64,000 nucleotides of DNA from Cynocephalus volans (Eukaryota > Chordata > Mammalia > Dermoptera > Cynocephalidae). The notes under the pieces are model-generated. The model did no database searches. It worked only from the letters and a program-made list of their open reading frames with translations, and had not been told where the DNA came from. This document shows, piece by piece, positions 33,891 through 45,720 of this stretch (the stretch's first letter is position 1; each line of letters opens with the position of its first letter). Location: the NCBI RefSeq assembly GCF_027409185.1, contig NC_084463.1, positions 159,007,869-159,071,868 on the forward strand, written 5' to 3'. The position numbers and the translations under genes were made by a program.

Positions 33891-34077
33891 CAGCCTGAAG
33901 CAGCCACAAAATCCTGTGTTAGTAGCAGCTGTGGACACCCCAGAGGGGACAGGCCTCCCCGGCTCCTTGTCTTCCTGACCCTCGCTCTCTGTCTCAGGCT
34001 GTCTCTAGTCCTTCCCTCTCTCCCCATCCCTGTCTCAATGGCTGAGGATGGTCTCATTGTAACAGGATCCAACAGTC

Positions 34078-34083
34078 AATAAA
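34078..34083 (+). terminator. polyadenylation signal of PLAAT4-like copy 2
   Basis: AATAAA is at the same distance from the stop codon as in copy 1. Confidence 0.7.
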
Positions 34084-36557
34084 TGTACCTACCTGTTCCT
34101 CCAAAAAGGACGTCTGCTATGTATTTGTAGACTTCTTAGCAAGCAAGAAAGAAAGTAACGTTGATTGAACACCTGCTGGGTAGTTCCAGCAATTTCTAGC
34201 TGTGTGGCCTTGGGGAAAGCGCGTGACTCTCGGAGTCTCCGTTCCATCCTCTCTGAGACGGGGGAAATGATCCATGTCAGGGGATGAAGGGAGGATTACA
34301 TGAGATGATGGACAGAAGGTGCCCAGCCCATGTCTGATATGCAGCAGACGCTCAGTGAATTGTCTACGTCATTCTACAAAGACCTAACATCGAAATAATT
34401 GTGCATCAATACTTTTATCTGTGCATCTCGGGAAGCAAAAAAAATTCTTTTTATATTAATGAATTAATTTTAATCTCAAGTGCAGGAAAAAATGTAATTA
34501 CCTCCCAGTCGACTGCGACTAAATCCCCTTATGACACCTAAACATCTCCCAGCATCCTTCCAATTACCTCCGTCACTTGGTCCTCCTTTAAAAAAGTTTT
34601 TTTTTTCTTTTTTAACTCAAAGGTCTACTCCTCACCCACCTGTGACTATCAGATGGAGTTATATTTTCTTTCCATGCCCAGACTTCCATGGCTCGTGCTG
34701 CCCCTGGGTTGAATGCTGAGAACCAACCACGTCAGAATATCCTCTGCTGCTTCCATGGTGCCTCTGCCCTTGCTTGGCCTCACCAATGCCCAGGTCCCCG
34801 TGCTCTCATGCTTCCTCACCCTAGCCTGTGCCTACTGAATGGCCACTCCATCTGACTATCCTCCAGGGTGGTCACCACACCCACCAGCACTATGGCTTTA
34901 GGACTGGAGACATCACCCTCCCCTGGGCTGTGCTTTCCCACACAGGAGAAAGCTGGTTTGCTCTACTCCTGCAGCACAGTAGAGACCAGGCTGTAATGAT
35001 AAACAAGACTCTGCTAGAGGCTCAGGGCGACTGGAAGCTTCAAGTGCAAAGTGAACAACTTCTAATTACTACAAGAAGGGGACTTTGCTCAGATTCCCAG
35101 GCTGAAATGCCAGGCTCCATTTGGGATTTCTAGAAGCATCCATACCTGCCTTGCTCCAAGGCTACCTCCAGATTAGAAGCCTGGCTGCTCTATCCAGAGT
35201 CCAGGCCCAATAACCAGAAGTGGAAAGGAAGGAAGAGGCTTTCTCCCTTCTTGCAGTCTAAGGCTCAGCTCCCCAGCCTTCATGACCTGCCCAGGATCAA
35301 CTGTCCCACAGTGAGGGACAATGGGATGATCCAGGCCCCTCCAGGGTGAACTGGCCTCCACACTCAGGTCAAATCCCCCTGTCGGGTATCTCAGGTGTCC
35401 ATGTACCTGCCCTTCCCACTGATTCTCACAGTTTCAATTGTGGTTATTTCACCAATGTGCCTCTCCCTACCGCAAGTGCGGGAACAGTTTACGTTTGGGA
35501 CCATTGGGACCCTCAAATCCAGCAGTGTGGGAGACAGCAAGCAGTCAGGAAACGTGGGAGGTGGGAGGACTTGAAGACAACGCACACCCACAGTTTTCAT
35601 GGAATCCCCTGCATTCTACCAGCAGGAGGGTCAGTCCAGATTTCAGAGCTTTGAGGAAGGCAAGAAAGGCTGGGGCTCTGTGCCCACCCTCAGGAGGGGC
35701 TGGTCCAGGGTGGAGGCAGGAGGCCAGGGTATGGGGGCCCTGCCCCTGAAGGCTGATATTGGAACCATAAGACTGTCACCCTCCCTGTTTGCTTTGCTCT
35801 CTAGGCAGCTCCAGACGGTCTCTTTCCTTGAGACTTTTCCAGAAGACAGCATGCTCAGTCCCCGTGTATATTCCCCTGCTGCTTGAAAAACAAAAGAGAC
35901 AGAGGCTAAGTTCCCTGAAGAACTCCCCAGGTGTGGGCAGCTTTCCAATCATGAAAACGTACCGCAGGGGCAGTCAGCTGGCATTGTGCCTGAAAGCCCT
36001 GTCTACTGTAACCTATCTTTATCTCCGATCACCAGGTGTTTTTCTCATTAGCATACTGCATGTGGGAAATGATTTTTTCTTGGAAAAAATAAGACTTGAT
36101 AACCACTATAATCGGAGTCTAGAAATGATCTCTCACTGGTGAAATCAGTGCTATTAATGAGACGTGGATTGGCTAAATATTTTAGAGACCTTTCCCACTC
36201 CCGCAGGGACAGAATATGACAGAGTCCTGGAGCCTGCGTCTTTAGGGGTGGCTCCTGCATGCACCTGGCGTGGCCAGCCTCTGCACTGGATTTTCAGTTG
36301 CCTAATGGTGACATTGGAGCAATGGAATCCTGTGTTGATGGACCTTTCATGCAAAATGTGGTCACAGCATCTAGAAGGAGAGAGGACTGTGACATTCGGC
36401 TTTCAGAACAGGATAAATGAACGGCTCTGTGCCCCTTTGGTGAGTCAGATTAACAAATGCCTCTGTGTGGTGAAATTTGCTCTGACATTTGTTCTCAATG
36501 TAATTTGAGAGAAAGATTTGAAGTTGTAGGGTTGAACTCATTCAAACTTGTCAGTCA

Positions 36558-36629
36558 GGGCTCGCTTTGGCAACATGTATACTAAAACTGGAAAGACACA
36601 GAGAAGATTAGCCTGGCCCCTATGCAAAC
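36558..36629 (+). pseudogene. U6 snRNA pseudogene fragment, copy 2
   Basis: Duplicate of the fragment at 16252, retaining the full gagaagattagcctggccc. It was therefore present before the segmental duplication, and the 3-base loss in copy 1 came later. Confidence 0.8.
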
Positions 36630-37734
36630 TTGGCAGTCATTATTTCCCAGACAGAAGCCCATTGATGTGCATGACCTTGTGATAGCTCAGCTTGACTTGC
36701 CACGGTGGGTGACGGGCTGTGTCCCACAGAACAGGTCCTACAACCACAGCGGGCCCCCCTCACTCGTGCTGGCCGCCGCCTTCTTCACACCACAGGCCCT
36801 CAGCATGGAGGGGCGGTCTGGCCAGGAAAGGGGTGAGGTTAAAGAAAGAGAGCTGTCTTGCTTCTGTCTCTCCACTCGTGATGCCTTCTAATGAAATGAG
36901 CATTGGAGACATGAAAAACTAAATCAAAGATTTGGACTCAAAGATTTTATTTTACAAGTAGTAGTGGTAGACTGTGGAATCAGATCCAAGGACAGTCATG
37001 AGCACCAGCCTTTAATTCCAGGCAACAAATCTCCCCTGAGACTAGACCCAGGGTCTCCATGGTTCTTGAGGGGCCAAAGGTTGGAGCCGGGTCCTGCCCC
37101 TCTCCAGCTGCCCTTGTACAGGGGTGTCAATCATGGACCTTGGCAACCCTCCAAGGGAAACTGCCTGGGCAGTTGAGTGGGAATCGTGTCACTCGCGCAT
37201 CAGGCAGAGCTGATTGGCCAGTGGAGCCATGTGATCCAAGAACAGCCTATGGGTTGGCTGAGCTGTGATGAGCTGAGCCAATCAGATTCCCTGTTGGGAA
37301 GTAGGCTGGGAACACAGAGCATCAGCTGGGACAGATGAATCTGACCTGATAGGGAAGGGAAGCCAGGTGGGCATGGAGGAGAGACTCGGGGGTTGTGGCA
37401 AGCAGAAGGAGTGAGGAAGCAGGACTGCTGAGGAGGAGGAAGTGACATGGCAGAGGAAAGACATGCCGAGCAGGGGGAAAGAATGACGCTAATCTGTGTT
37501 GGAATCAGGGTGGTGGGGAGCCCTGGGGCCTGAGTCACGTCCATGGCCGAGAATCCACACACAATTCCATCCCTGGCAGGCCAGTGCTTTCTGTTCTCGT
37601 CCATCAGTCCCATCTGTGTCCCCTCTGCCCCTTGTGTATCCTCACACCATGAAAAGAACACAGCCCTCCAAGAGGAAATGGAGAGAAGCAGTGGACGGCC
37701 AGGACCCACGTCCCCGTCACAGGGCAGGAGCCTG

Positions 37735-38557
37735 CATTAGTCAGCTCAGGCTCCTACAGCAACGTGCCACAGCCTGGGTGGCTTAAACAGCAGACCTTTA
37801 TTTCTCACAGTAGTGCAGGCCACAAGTTCAAGATCAAGGGGCCAACAGATTTGGTGTCTGGTGATGGCATTCTTCCTGGCTTGCAGACAATCACCTTCTC
37901 ACTAGGTCCTCACATGGCAGAGTGAGCTCTGGTCTCTCTTCCTCTTCCTCAAAGGACACTAATCCCATCATAGGAGCTCTACCCTCATGATCTCCCCTAC
38001 ACCTAATTACATCATTTCAAACTAAATAACAGACAAAGAGAGATTCTTCAAAGATAATAAGTTTATTCTTATGTAAAGCGGGCATTGCAATGTGGAATAC
38101 AGTGCCTTTGTAAACTATGCGCACATTCAGGGACACAAAGGAAGATGGGGTTTTTAAAGGAAAAAACAATGAAGGCTGCATAAGTTGTTTTGAAACAATT
38201 GTGCTTTACCACAAGGATCAGTAACAAGTGTGGTGTCAGCCCAATGTTAGACAGGCAGGTGCTGGGCAGATGTCCTAGCAGAAGTGTTTTTGTGTTAAGT
38301 TGTAATGGCTTTTGTGCTAGGTTGTGGTTTGGCAGAGTCTTCTATGATACTTCTTGGTATCAGGCATTCGTGCATGAGAATTCTTTCTTCGTGCCCTTCC
38401 CCAGCTCCATGTCATTAGGATTTGACACATGTCACCCCATTTTGACTCTGACAACTTTCACACTCCCAATGGCTCTACTGCCAAATACCATCACACTGGG
38501 GGTTAGAGCTTCAGCATATGAACTTGAGGTGGGAAGGGAACACACACATTCAACCTG
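37735..38557 (+). mobile_element. MLT2-type LTR (ERVL), copy 2
   Basis: Duplicate of 17424-18246 with the same interrupting sequence, so both insertions predate the duplication. Confidence 0.65.
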
Positions 38558-38756
38558 AACAGAACCCTACTGTGTCTTTAACAGAGTTCATGCTAAGTGA
38601 CATTTCTCTAAAATAACACCTTCTTAAGCTTTTATTTAGCTCTGCTAAAATAAGCATTCATAATCACACAGTGAAATCAATAAATCAAGCCCCACTCCTG
38701 CTGGCTAAGCAGGATGCCCCCATCCTGACTGGCTGCTGTCTGGACGATTCCTTGGA

Positions 38757-38762
38757 TTTATT
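38757..38762 (-). terminator. polyadenylation signal of PLAAT2-like gene
   Basis: AATAAA on the minus strand starts 9 nt after the TAG stop, giving a very short 3' UTR. It is conserved at 18446-18451 beside the stranded exon copy. Confidence 0.55.
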
Positions 38763-38771
38763 GCTCTTCCT

Positions 38772-38867
38772 CTAGCTGCCCAGCATAATCCCAATGAAGC
38801 CAGAAATCCCGATGGTGACAACAAGAACCAGGCTAGTCACAACTGCAGCCACAAACGCATAAGTGAC
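38772..38867 (-). CDS. PLAAT2: PLAAT2-like exon 4 (membrane anchor), in duplication copy 2
   Basis: After the acceptor ttctgtcacag the exon encodes [20 protein letters not shown] and then [11 protein letters not shown]-stop, a single strongly hydrophobic segment. Exon 3 ends in Gln, so the junction reads DQ-VTY, as in human PLAAT2 (DQ-VTG). A polyadenylation signal lies only 9 bp past the stop. Confidence 0.8.
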   Translation of the reverse strand, partial: VTYAFVAAVVTSLVLVVTIGISGFIGIMLGS

Positions 38868-41800
38868 CTGTGACAGAAGAGAAAGAGCGTCACACTCAAC
38901 ACCAAGGGTCAGACCTCGAATACATACACCAGGAGCCTGCAGCTCAGGAAAGATCCATCTGGACTTGTCCCCTTTTCCCGAATCACAGAAGGAACAAATA
39001 CTGGCAGGGATGGAGGATGCCCAGAGGTCAGGCCAGCCAGGAGAGGAGAGGAGGTGCCCGGGGGGAAAGAATGAATGCAAGAAGGAGCCCTCGGTGTGAA
39101 ATACAGACTCAAAGCAGGGAGACTCCACACACCCAGTGGGCGTTTAAAGCCAAATAAACCTGCAGGGGGTGGCTGTGGAAAGGACAGAGGGACAGTGCCC
39201 CGACGGTCTAGGTCAGGGCTGGCCGACTGGGAGCCTAGAAGCGGGTGTGACATGGGGGAAATCACCCAGGGAACTCTCAGCATCCAGGGCTTGAGGGCAG
39301 GGACCTGCCTGCAGTGTTCTTGGTACCCAGTGCTCGGCACATGACCAGGCACAGAGCAGGTGCTCAGGGTTCCTCTGCTGACAAAGGCTGGACTGTGCGT
39401 AGCACGAGGATGTGCTCCCGTGAAATAAGACGGCCTCGCCTGCGCTGATAGGAAGGGGCTTCTGCAAAAGGAAGCGGAAACTCTGAAAAAACGGTGGAGA
39501 TGTGAGGGTGACCCTGAGCGTTGGGGTCCCAGCGCAGCTGGTGTGGACCGGAGAGACAGCAGCTGAGACTGCCCACTCTGATCCTGTGGGCCACCTCTGC
39601 CCTCGTCACTGTGTCTAAGAGACCAGCACAGGTGGAACTGGAGGTGGAGGGGACCAAAAACAAGACAAGAACGGCTGCTTTCTAGTTGTCAGCACTGGGC
39701 TGGGCACATCACGGGCTCTGGACTCTTCTTCATCTGCCTGTTAATTGTTATTATTACAACCCTGTGATGTAGGCATTCTTATTCCCACTTTCCAGAGGGG
39801 AAAACTGAGGATAGACAGTGTAAGAACTCAGGAAAAGCCACACGGGGGAGAGGGACGAGGCTCAGACCCGCCTGACTTCCCACCACGTGCATTTAAGTCC
39901 GTCACCACCAAGGATGCAGGTATTCCAAACAGCGACCAAAGAGCAGATTTCTGTGGAATATCAATGAATTTGAACGATGTGAGTGGCTGGAAACCAGAGG
40001 GGGGAAAAGGCTTTATTTCTTTTATTCAAAGACACTCAGAAACGTTTCCAGTGTCAAAGATGAACAAAGGTGGACATTAGTTAAAGCAGTGAGAACAGAC
40101 CATTCAGCGATGGCTACTGAACAGGCGAAAGAGCTGAGCTCCACTCTGATTTGTGCAGAGGTGACTGGGCGTTTTGTTTTTTGTTTAGTTTTGGTTTAAT
40201 TTTTATTTTTATTTATTTATTTTATTAATCCTATTTTGTACATCCAATGATGTTGTTGCAAAACAGTCGGGAGGGATGGGGAGAGGGAAAAGGGGAGGGA
40301 AATGTGGTGAAGGAAACAGGAGGGGCAGGATTGAGGCCTGTGGCACCCCCCACCCCCTCATTCCCACAGGGCAGATGTCAGGGGGGTGTGGCAAAAGCCC
40401 CAGCCTTCCACCACCCCAACTCGGGAACCCAGGGCCCTTCTTTCTGTGGCTCGGTGGTCATCATGGGGCAACTGTACATGTAGGGTAATGTGGCCAGGAC
40501 CCTCGGCCCCTCACCGCCCCAGCTCAGGACAGCACAGGGCACTTCCTGCAGCAGCTTTTTGGTCGTCGCTGGGCTGGTTGCTCATGTTTGTGGGGGGTGA
40601 CCAAGGCCTGTGGCCCCCAACCTCAGGACTGGTTGCAGGTGTCACAGGTCATGGCTGAGGCCCCCTGCTCTCCCCGCTTTCTGGCTTGGTAGCCCAGGGG
40701 ACTTCAGGTCCTTCTAAGTGTTACAGGTGTTCTTAGGGGAAATGAGATCTTTACTAGTTAATATCAAACTTTGTCTCTGGGTACGTTGTTTTTCCTTTCA
40801 GTTCTGTGTTGTATTATTTGCAGTTCCCACAACTTAAACTCTGCACTGTAACTAATTTGTTGTCCTTTGCTTACTTCCAAAGTGGGGGAACTTCCTGTGG
40901 GGACCAGTACTTGAGCTCTGTGGTTGGGCTAAATTGCTGCTTTGCTGCTGATTCCCTTGGGAAGGCAGCTCTGGTTTCAATGGTTGACTTTATAGGTACT
41001 CCCGGGTTTAGTGAAATGCAGTGCACCTGGGTTGTGTAGAAACACTGGTCTGGGCCTGATTCTTTTCATCAAACTGCACCCCATGCAATTCTATATTCCT
41101 GACCAGTCTCCTCTGAGGGGTCCTACACTGATTGGGGGACAGATCAGCTGTCCTTGCTGTGCCCCAGTGTTCCCCCGATGGGCCTGTCTCCCCCACCACC
41201 TGTGCTGCAAACACTTCCCACGGGACAGGCCGTGCTTTCCAGTCCCTTGCAATCTCTCACTATCCTCTGAGTGGCTCCTTTTTTTCAATTGTTGTGGCTC
41301 CTCGGTTTTATGTGGGTCCACAGGAACCCAATAAGTGGGATCGCTGGCCTGGCGGACACCAAGGCCCTCTTCTCCCCTGCCCCCTCCAAGAAACGTCATC
41401 CAAAGGGCACAGCTGCAGCTTTTTGCAAGCTCCTGCTCTGTGCACTCAGCAGCTCCAGCCTGGAAGTGGCTGGGATTTGAAATGGTTGGAGAGGTTTTTT
41501 TCTTTCTTTCATCGTGGCTTCTCCCGCCTTCGTGAACTCTATAGGTCTCTCCTCCTCTTCCCCTGAACTCTAGCAGCCCCAGCTTGGCTGTTGTTGCTTT
41601 TTAATAGTAGTAAATTAGTTGATTTATGGGAGAGAGTGATGCTGGGGACCGTGACCAGAAGTCCCATGACTGGGTGTTTTAAAGGGAGATGATGGGGTGG
41701 GGAGGGGTTGTAGCAGGGGCTCAGCAGAGGCAGGGAGGTGAAAAAGGACCAAAGCTGGTCAGGGGCATCTCGGTGAGGACAGCTGTGCCTGGGGTGGGCA

Positions 41801-44800
41801 GTGATCAGACTTAGGATTCTGTCCTCACACAGAGATTAGGACACAGAGGCCTGTCCTTCCCATGATGATATGTCAAAGGAATTACTTTCAGGTCCTCGAG
41901 GAAGACACTTCTGAGCTGTAAGAGATAAATATGCATCTCCAAGGGACAGAGGAAGGATTCACAAATGTAAGACCTTTTTAGGAAGTGCTTGGGAAGGTCA
42001 GGGTCTATGGTCAGGTGTGGCTACAACAAATGGTAATTCTCCTGGCAGCACAGAGCTTTCTCCAGCAGGCACTTTAATGGGGGGCTGGGCTCGTGCCAGG
42101 GACACAGGCTTGTGCTGCTACAAGCCATGGGAGAGTTTGGTCGTCCATTAGGGCAGGGTTTGGATGGAGTCGTTATGTATGGAGAATTCTGCAGTTCTCA
42201 CAAGCCCACTTTCTTGAAGAGAGAGAAGAAGAGAGATGAGCTGAGACCGACAGAGAAGGTCTTTCTAGACAGACAGAGGTGGCAGAGAGGAAGAGTGAGA
42301 GGGAGAGAGAAGGGCAGGTGGATGCATCACCTGCAGAGGAGAAGAGGCTCAAAAAGGAGGCCCCAGGGCAAGGGACGAACTTGGTATGAGAGAACGGCCT
42401 CCCCCAGCCCCTGCTCACTTGAGTCCTGAGCGCTCAGAAGCACTGCAGATGCCAACCGCCCGCTAACATCAGGCTCTGCCAGACTGATCGTTGGGCTTCT
42501 GCACAGCCTTTGGAAGTGCTGCTAGATGCACGATAAGGCGGCCCAGCCCACCCTCCAGCAAGCCACCCTCCCATCCAGAGACAGGTCTGCCCTCCCCAGC
42601 TCAATGGAGGGAGACCCCATCAGCAGAGTCATTGCTGGGCACCAAGGAGCACTTCCCACCGTGTCCTGGTGACCACAGCAGCGTGGGCTCCATCCTGGGG
42701 GAGCTCCCTTCCAGAAGGTGTGGATTCTCCTTGCCCACCCCTCTTTTTACCCCCTCCCCTTCCCCTACTTCATGAAAGAAGAGCTGAATCCTCCCCCATC
42801 CTGAATCTATGTGCAGGGGCTAATGTGTAAACACCCCTGGACACCCCCCCAGCGGGGACAGCGAGGGCTCCAGGAAGGAACACGCAGCCTGTGGAGGGAG
42901 GCGCCCTGCCTTACACGTGCCACCACAGCACTAGAATTCTAAAGTGACACGACGGTGTCCTGGAAATGTGCACTAACACGCTTATTTGAATTGAAAAATT
43001 GTCTTTTTCCTAAAAGAAATTGAGTCTGATTTGGCTAATTGGTTTGATATGAGGCCTGGCTTGGCTGTTTAAATTACACAAAAACATTTTTCACTAATTG
43101 GATAAGCTACATGTGCAATTCCAAGGTGTGAAGAAAATATGCACATAAAGCACATACGCAATATGCCGAAAGTTCCATCCTGTGCAAATTTTTTACATTT
43201 AGGATTTCTTAAATGTTTGCTGTCACGCAAAAATGTGTGAGGCGTTATGTGTTTTTCAGAATATTTCACACCAGGAGTTGGCAAACTATGGCCCATGGGT
43301 CTGTAAAGCTCGGGCTTACAGACCCCTCGAGTCTGTTGCAGAGATTGGGTTACAAACCCTCCACACGCAGGTCTGTGAGCTAGGTAATAGGGGGAAAAAG
43401 GTTCTGGGAGCCGTGGGTATAGAAAAATGAATGGGTTTTATTCAGATCTAGGAGCAACTGTCCTAGTGGCTTCTCTGAGAGTTCTGAGAAGCGCTGTGGA
43501 TCAGGGCTGTTAGTCTTTAATACGTAAGTCCACAGCCCTGGACCCCTGGGTGCCCATACACAACTTACACATACACTCGTACACAGCAAATGCCCGGCAG
43601 GACTCTGAACACCGGAGGGGCCCTGACATTTTCCTATTTTTCCCAACAGGGTCAAACCCAGCCTGCCATCTCCTTTTGGAAATAGATAAAAATAAAATCC
43701 TAAATCCTTTTATTGGAGCACAGCCTCGCCCATTCACTGACATATTGTCTGCGGCGTCTTTCCTGCTGCAGAGCTACCGCGGCAAAGAACAGTAATGAGA
43801 CCGAGACCACCTGGCCAACAAAACAAAATAGTTACTCTCCAGCCCTTTACAGAAAACATTAGCCCAACGCGACACAGGCTTTGCCTCCTCCTGGCTCACA
43901 CTGTTCCCTCTGCCTACGCTCCTTATCGCCCCTCATCCCTGGAAATCTCCAGCTCATTTTCCACTTTCAGATTAATCAAAAGAAGTAAATTGGGGGCCGA
44001 GCCCGTGGCGCACTCGGGAGAGTGAGGCGCTGGGAGCGCAGCGATGCTCCTGCCGAGGGTTCGGATCCTATGTAGGAATGGCCGGTGCACTCACTGGCTG
44101 AGTGCCGGACACGAAAAAGACAAAAAAAAAAAAAAAAGAAGTAAATTGGGCCCAGCTCCGGTGTCACCTCTTCTGTGAAGGCTTCCTTGATCAGGGCCCT
44201 GGGAGCAGAAACACACCCGGGTTCAACTTCCCCCTCTGCATCTGGCTGACAGGTACTAGACACCCCACACCTAATAGTTTAATGAGTTTGGACAAGTTAC
44301 TTAAGCACTGTAGCCTCAGTTTCTCTGCCTGTAACATGGGGATATTAAAACCTGCCTCTAGGGCTGTGGAGGGTCATCTCAGGGCCAGGCAGCCAGGGAG
44401 GGCTCAGCAAGGGGGTGATTGTCATGTCCATGACCCGCTTCCTTGGCCATCACCCGCCTAATTGCACTGATCTGCACAGTTGCCTCTCTCCCCACCCTCA
44501 CCCCCACCCCGCTGTATCGTCCTCGAAGGCAGGATCCCATCTCTGCTATTTTGTCTTGTTCATGCTCTATCTCTACTGTAGGGAGTCACGATAAATGGTC
44601 AGGGTCCCTCTGGGATTCAGAGTCTTGCCGAGCATTTGATATAAATATGCATGTGTGCCCAGGTGTTCCTCGGTTATTGTCTAATGTAATTGCACATGTG
44701 CACCCAGGTGTTCCTGGGTCGTCTGACTCACACCCAGGTGTCCTGGGCTATCTGACTTAAGTATAAAGGACGAGTGGCTCTGATCCATAGTGCCCCCTGC

Positions 44801-45672
44801 CCCCGGGATCCCCCCAGGGGGCCCACAGGGAGGCCACCACTACTGCTGCTGCTGAGGAAGCTGAGGACTGAGCTCATGTCATCTGTCAGTGGCTCCCAGG
44901 ATCTTTCTAAATTACCTAGCTCGTGGACCTGCACGTGAGGGGTCTGGTGTCCCAGCCTGGCATGTGAGGGGTCTATGACCTAGTCTGTATAACAGGTTTG
45001 AAGGGTCTGTGGGCCCTAACCATACAACTGGCTATGTTGGCAGGATTCCGACAATAGCCCCTACAATACACTCTACCCATCCTAGTACCCAGCCAGCGTC
45101 AGCTGAGGGAATGGTCCAGTTCCTGGGGAAGAGGACACTGCTGAGGACGCACCTGGTCACTGCGGGCGACCCCGTAGCGCAGCTCATTCACAAAGTGCTC
45201 GCAGTTCCTGCAGATCAGCGAATAGGGCATCTTCTCCCCCACCAGCTCTTCCGCCCGCTGGACAATTTTATTTCCAGGCAGTGGTGGATACTTGCCATCG
45301 TGTTTGTTATTGACCCAGTACTTGTCTCTCCCGGCCACCACAGACAGTAGTTCCTTCTTCACTATGGCCTTGTCAGTCATGGGAGACATGATATCACCTG
45401 CAGAAACAGTGAGTTCAGTCCTGGGCAGGGCCACGGGGGCTCAGCGCTGGTCCCGAGCAGGGCAGCTGTAAAGGGGACCCCAGCCTCCTGGCCTCACCCA
45501 GGCTTCCTGGGAAGCTGGAATGAGACAGTCACAAAGTGATGACACCTGGAATCCTCAGGCAGTGGCTGATGGATGTCGGGGTTTATGATGGACCTGCTGG
45601 AAGCAGCCTGGCTCTAGAAAGCTTGTTGGTATAATGTCAGCCTCTGAACAGCCAGTTCATGTCAACTTACTT

Positions 45673-45720
<48 letters not shown>

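Larger units (their letters stand above)
21340..40766. repeat. tandem segmental duplication, copy 2
   Basis: The part 23192-40766 aligns with 1-20491. The stretch 21340-23190 (B0) is related to B1-B3 and continues smoothly into 23192, so it most likely belongs to the same copy; its partner would lie left of the window. The right edge falls inside PLAAT2-like intron 3. Confidence 0.75.
40767..45152. other. PLAAT2-like intron 3, single-copy part
   Basis: No coding exon is recognised. It contains the interrupted hAT-like element (43268), the SINE (43994) and MIR-like sequence near 44280-44360. The remainder looks unique. Confidence 0.5.

Noticed and set aside
42112-42429. 105-aa plus-strand frame in PLAAT2 intron 3
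   Set aside because: The Arg/Lys-rich translation comes from a purine-rich stretch; no splice structure or paralogue supports it.
45398-45434. ATG at 45434 as start of a one-exon PLAAT2 protein
   Set aside because: The twelve codons before SDI lie upstream of a good acceptor (tttctgcag) and the frame lacks the His23/His35 exon, which is found at 51337-51445.
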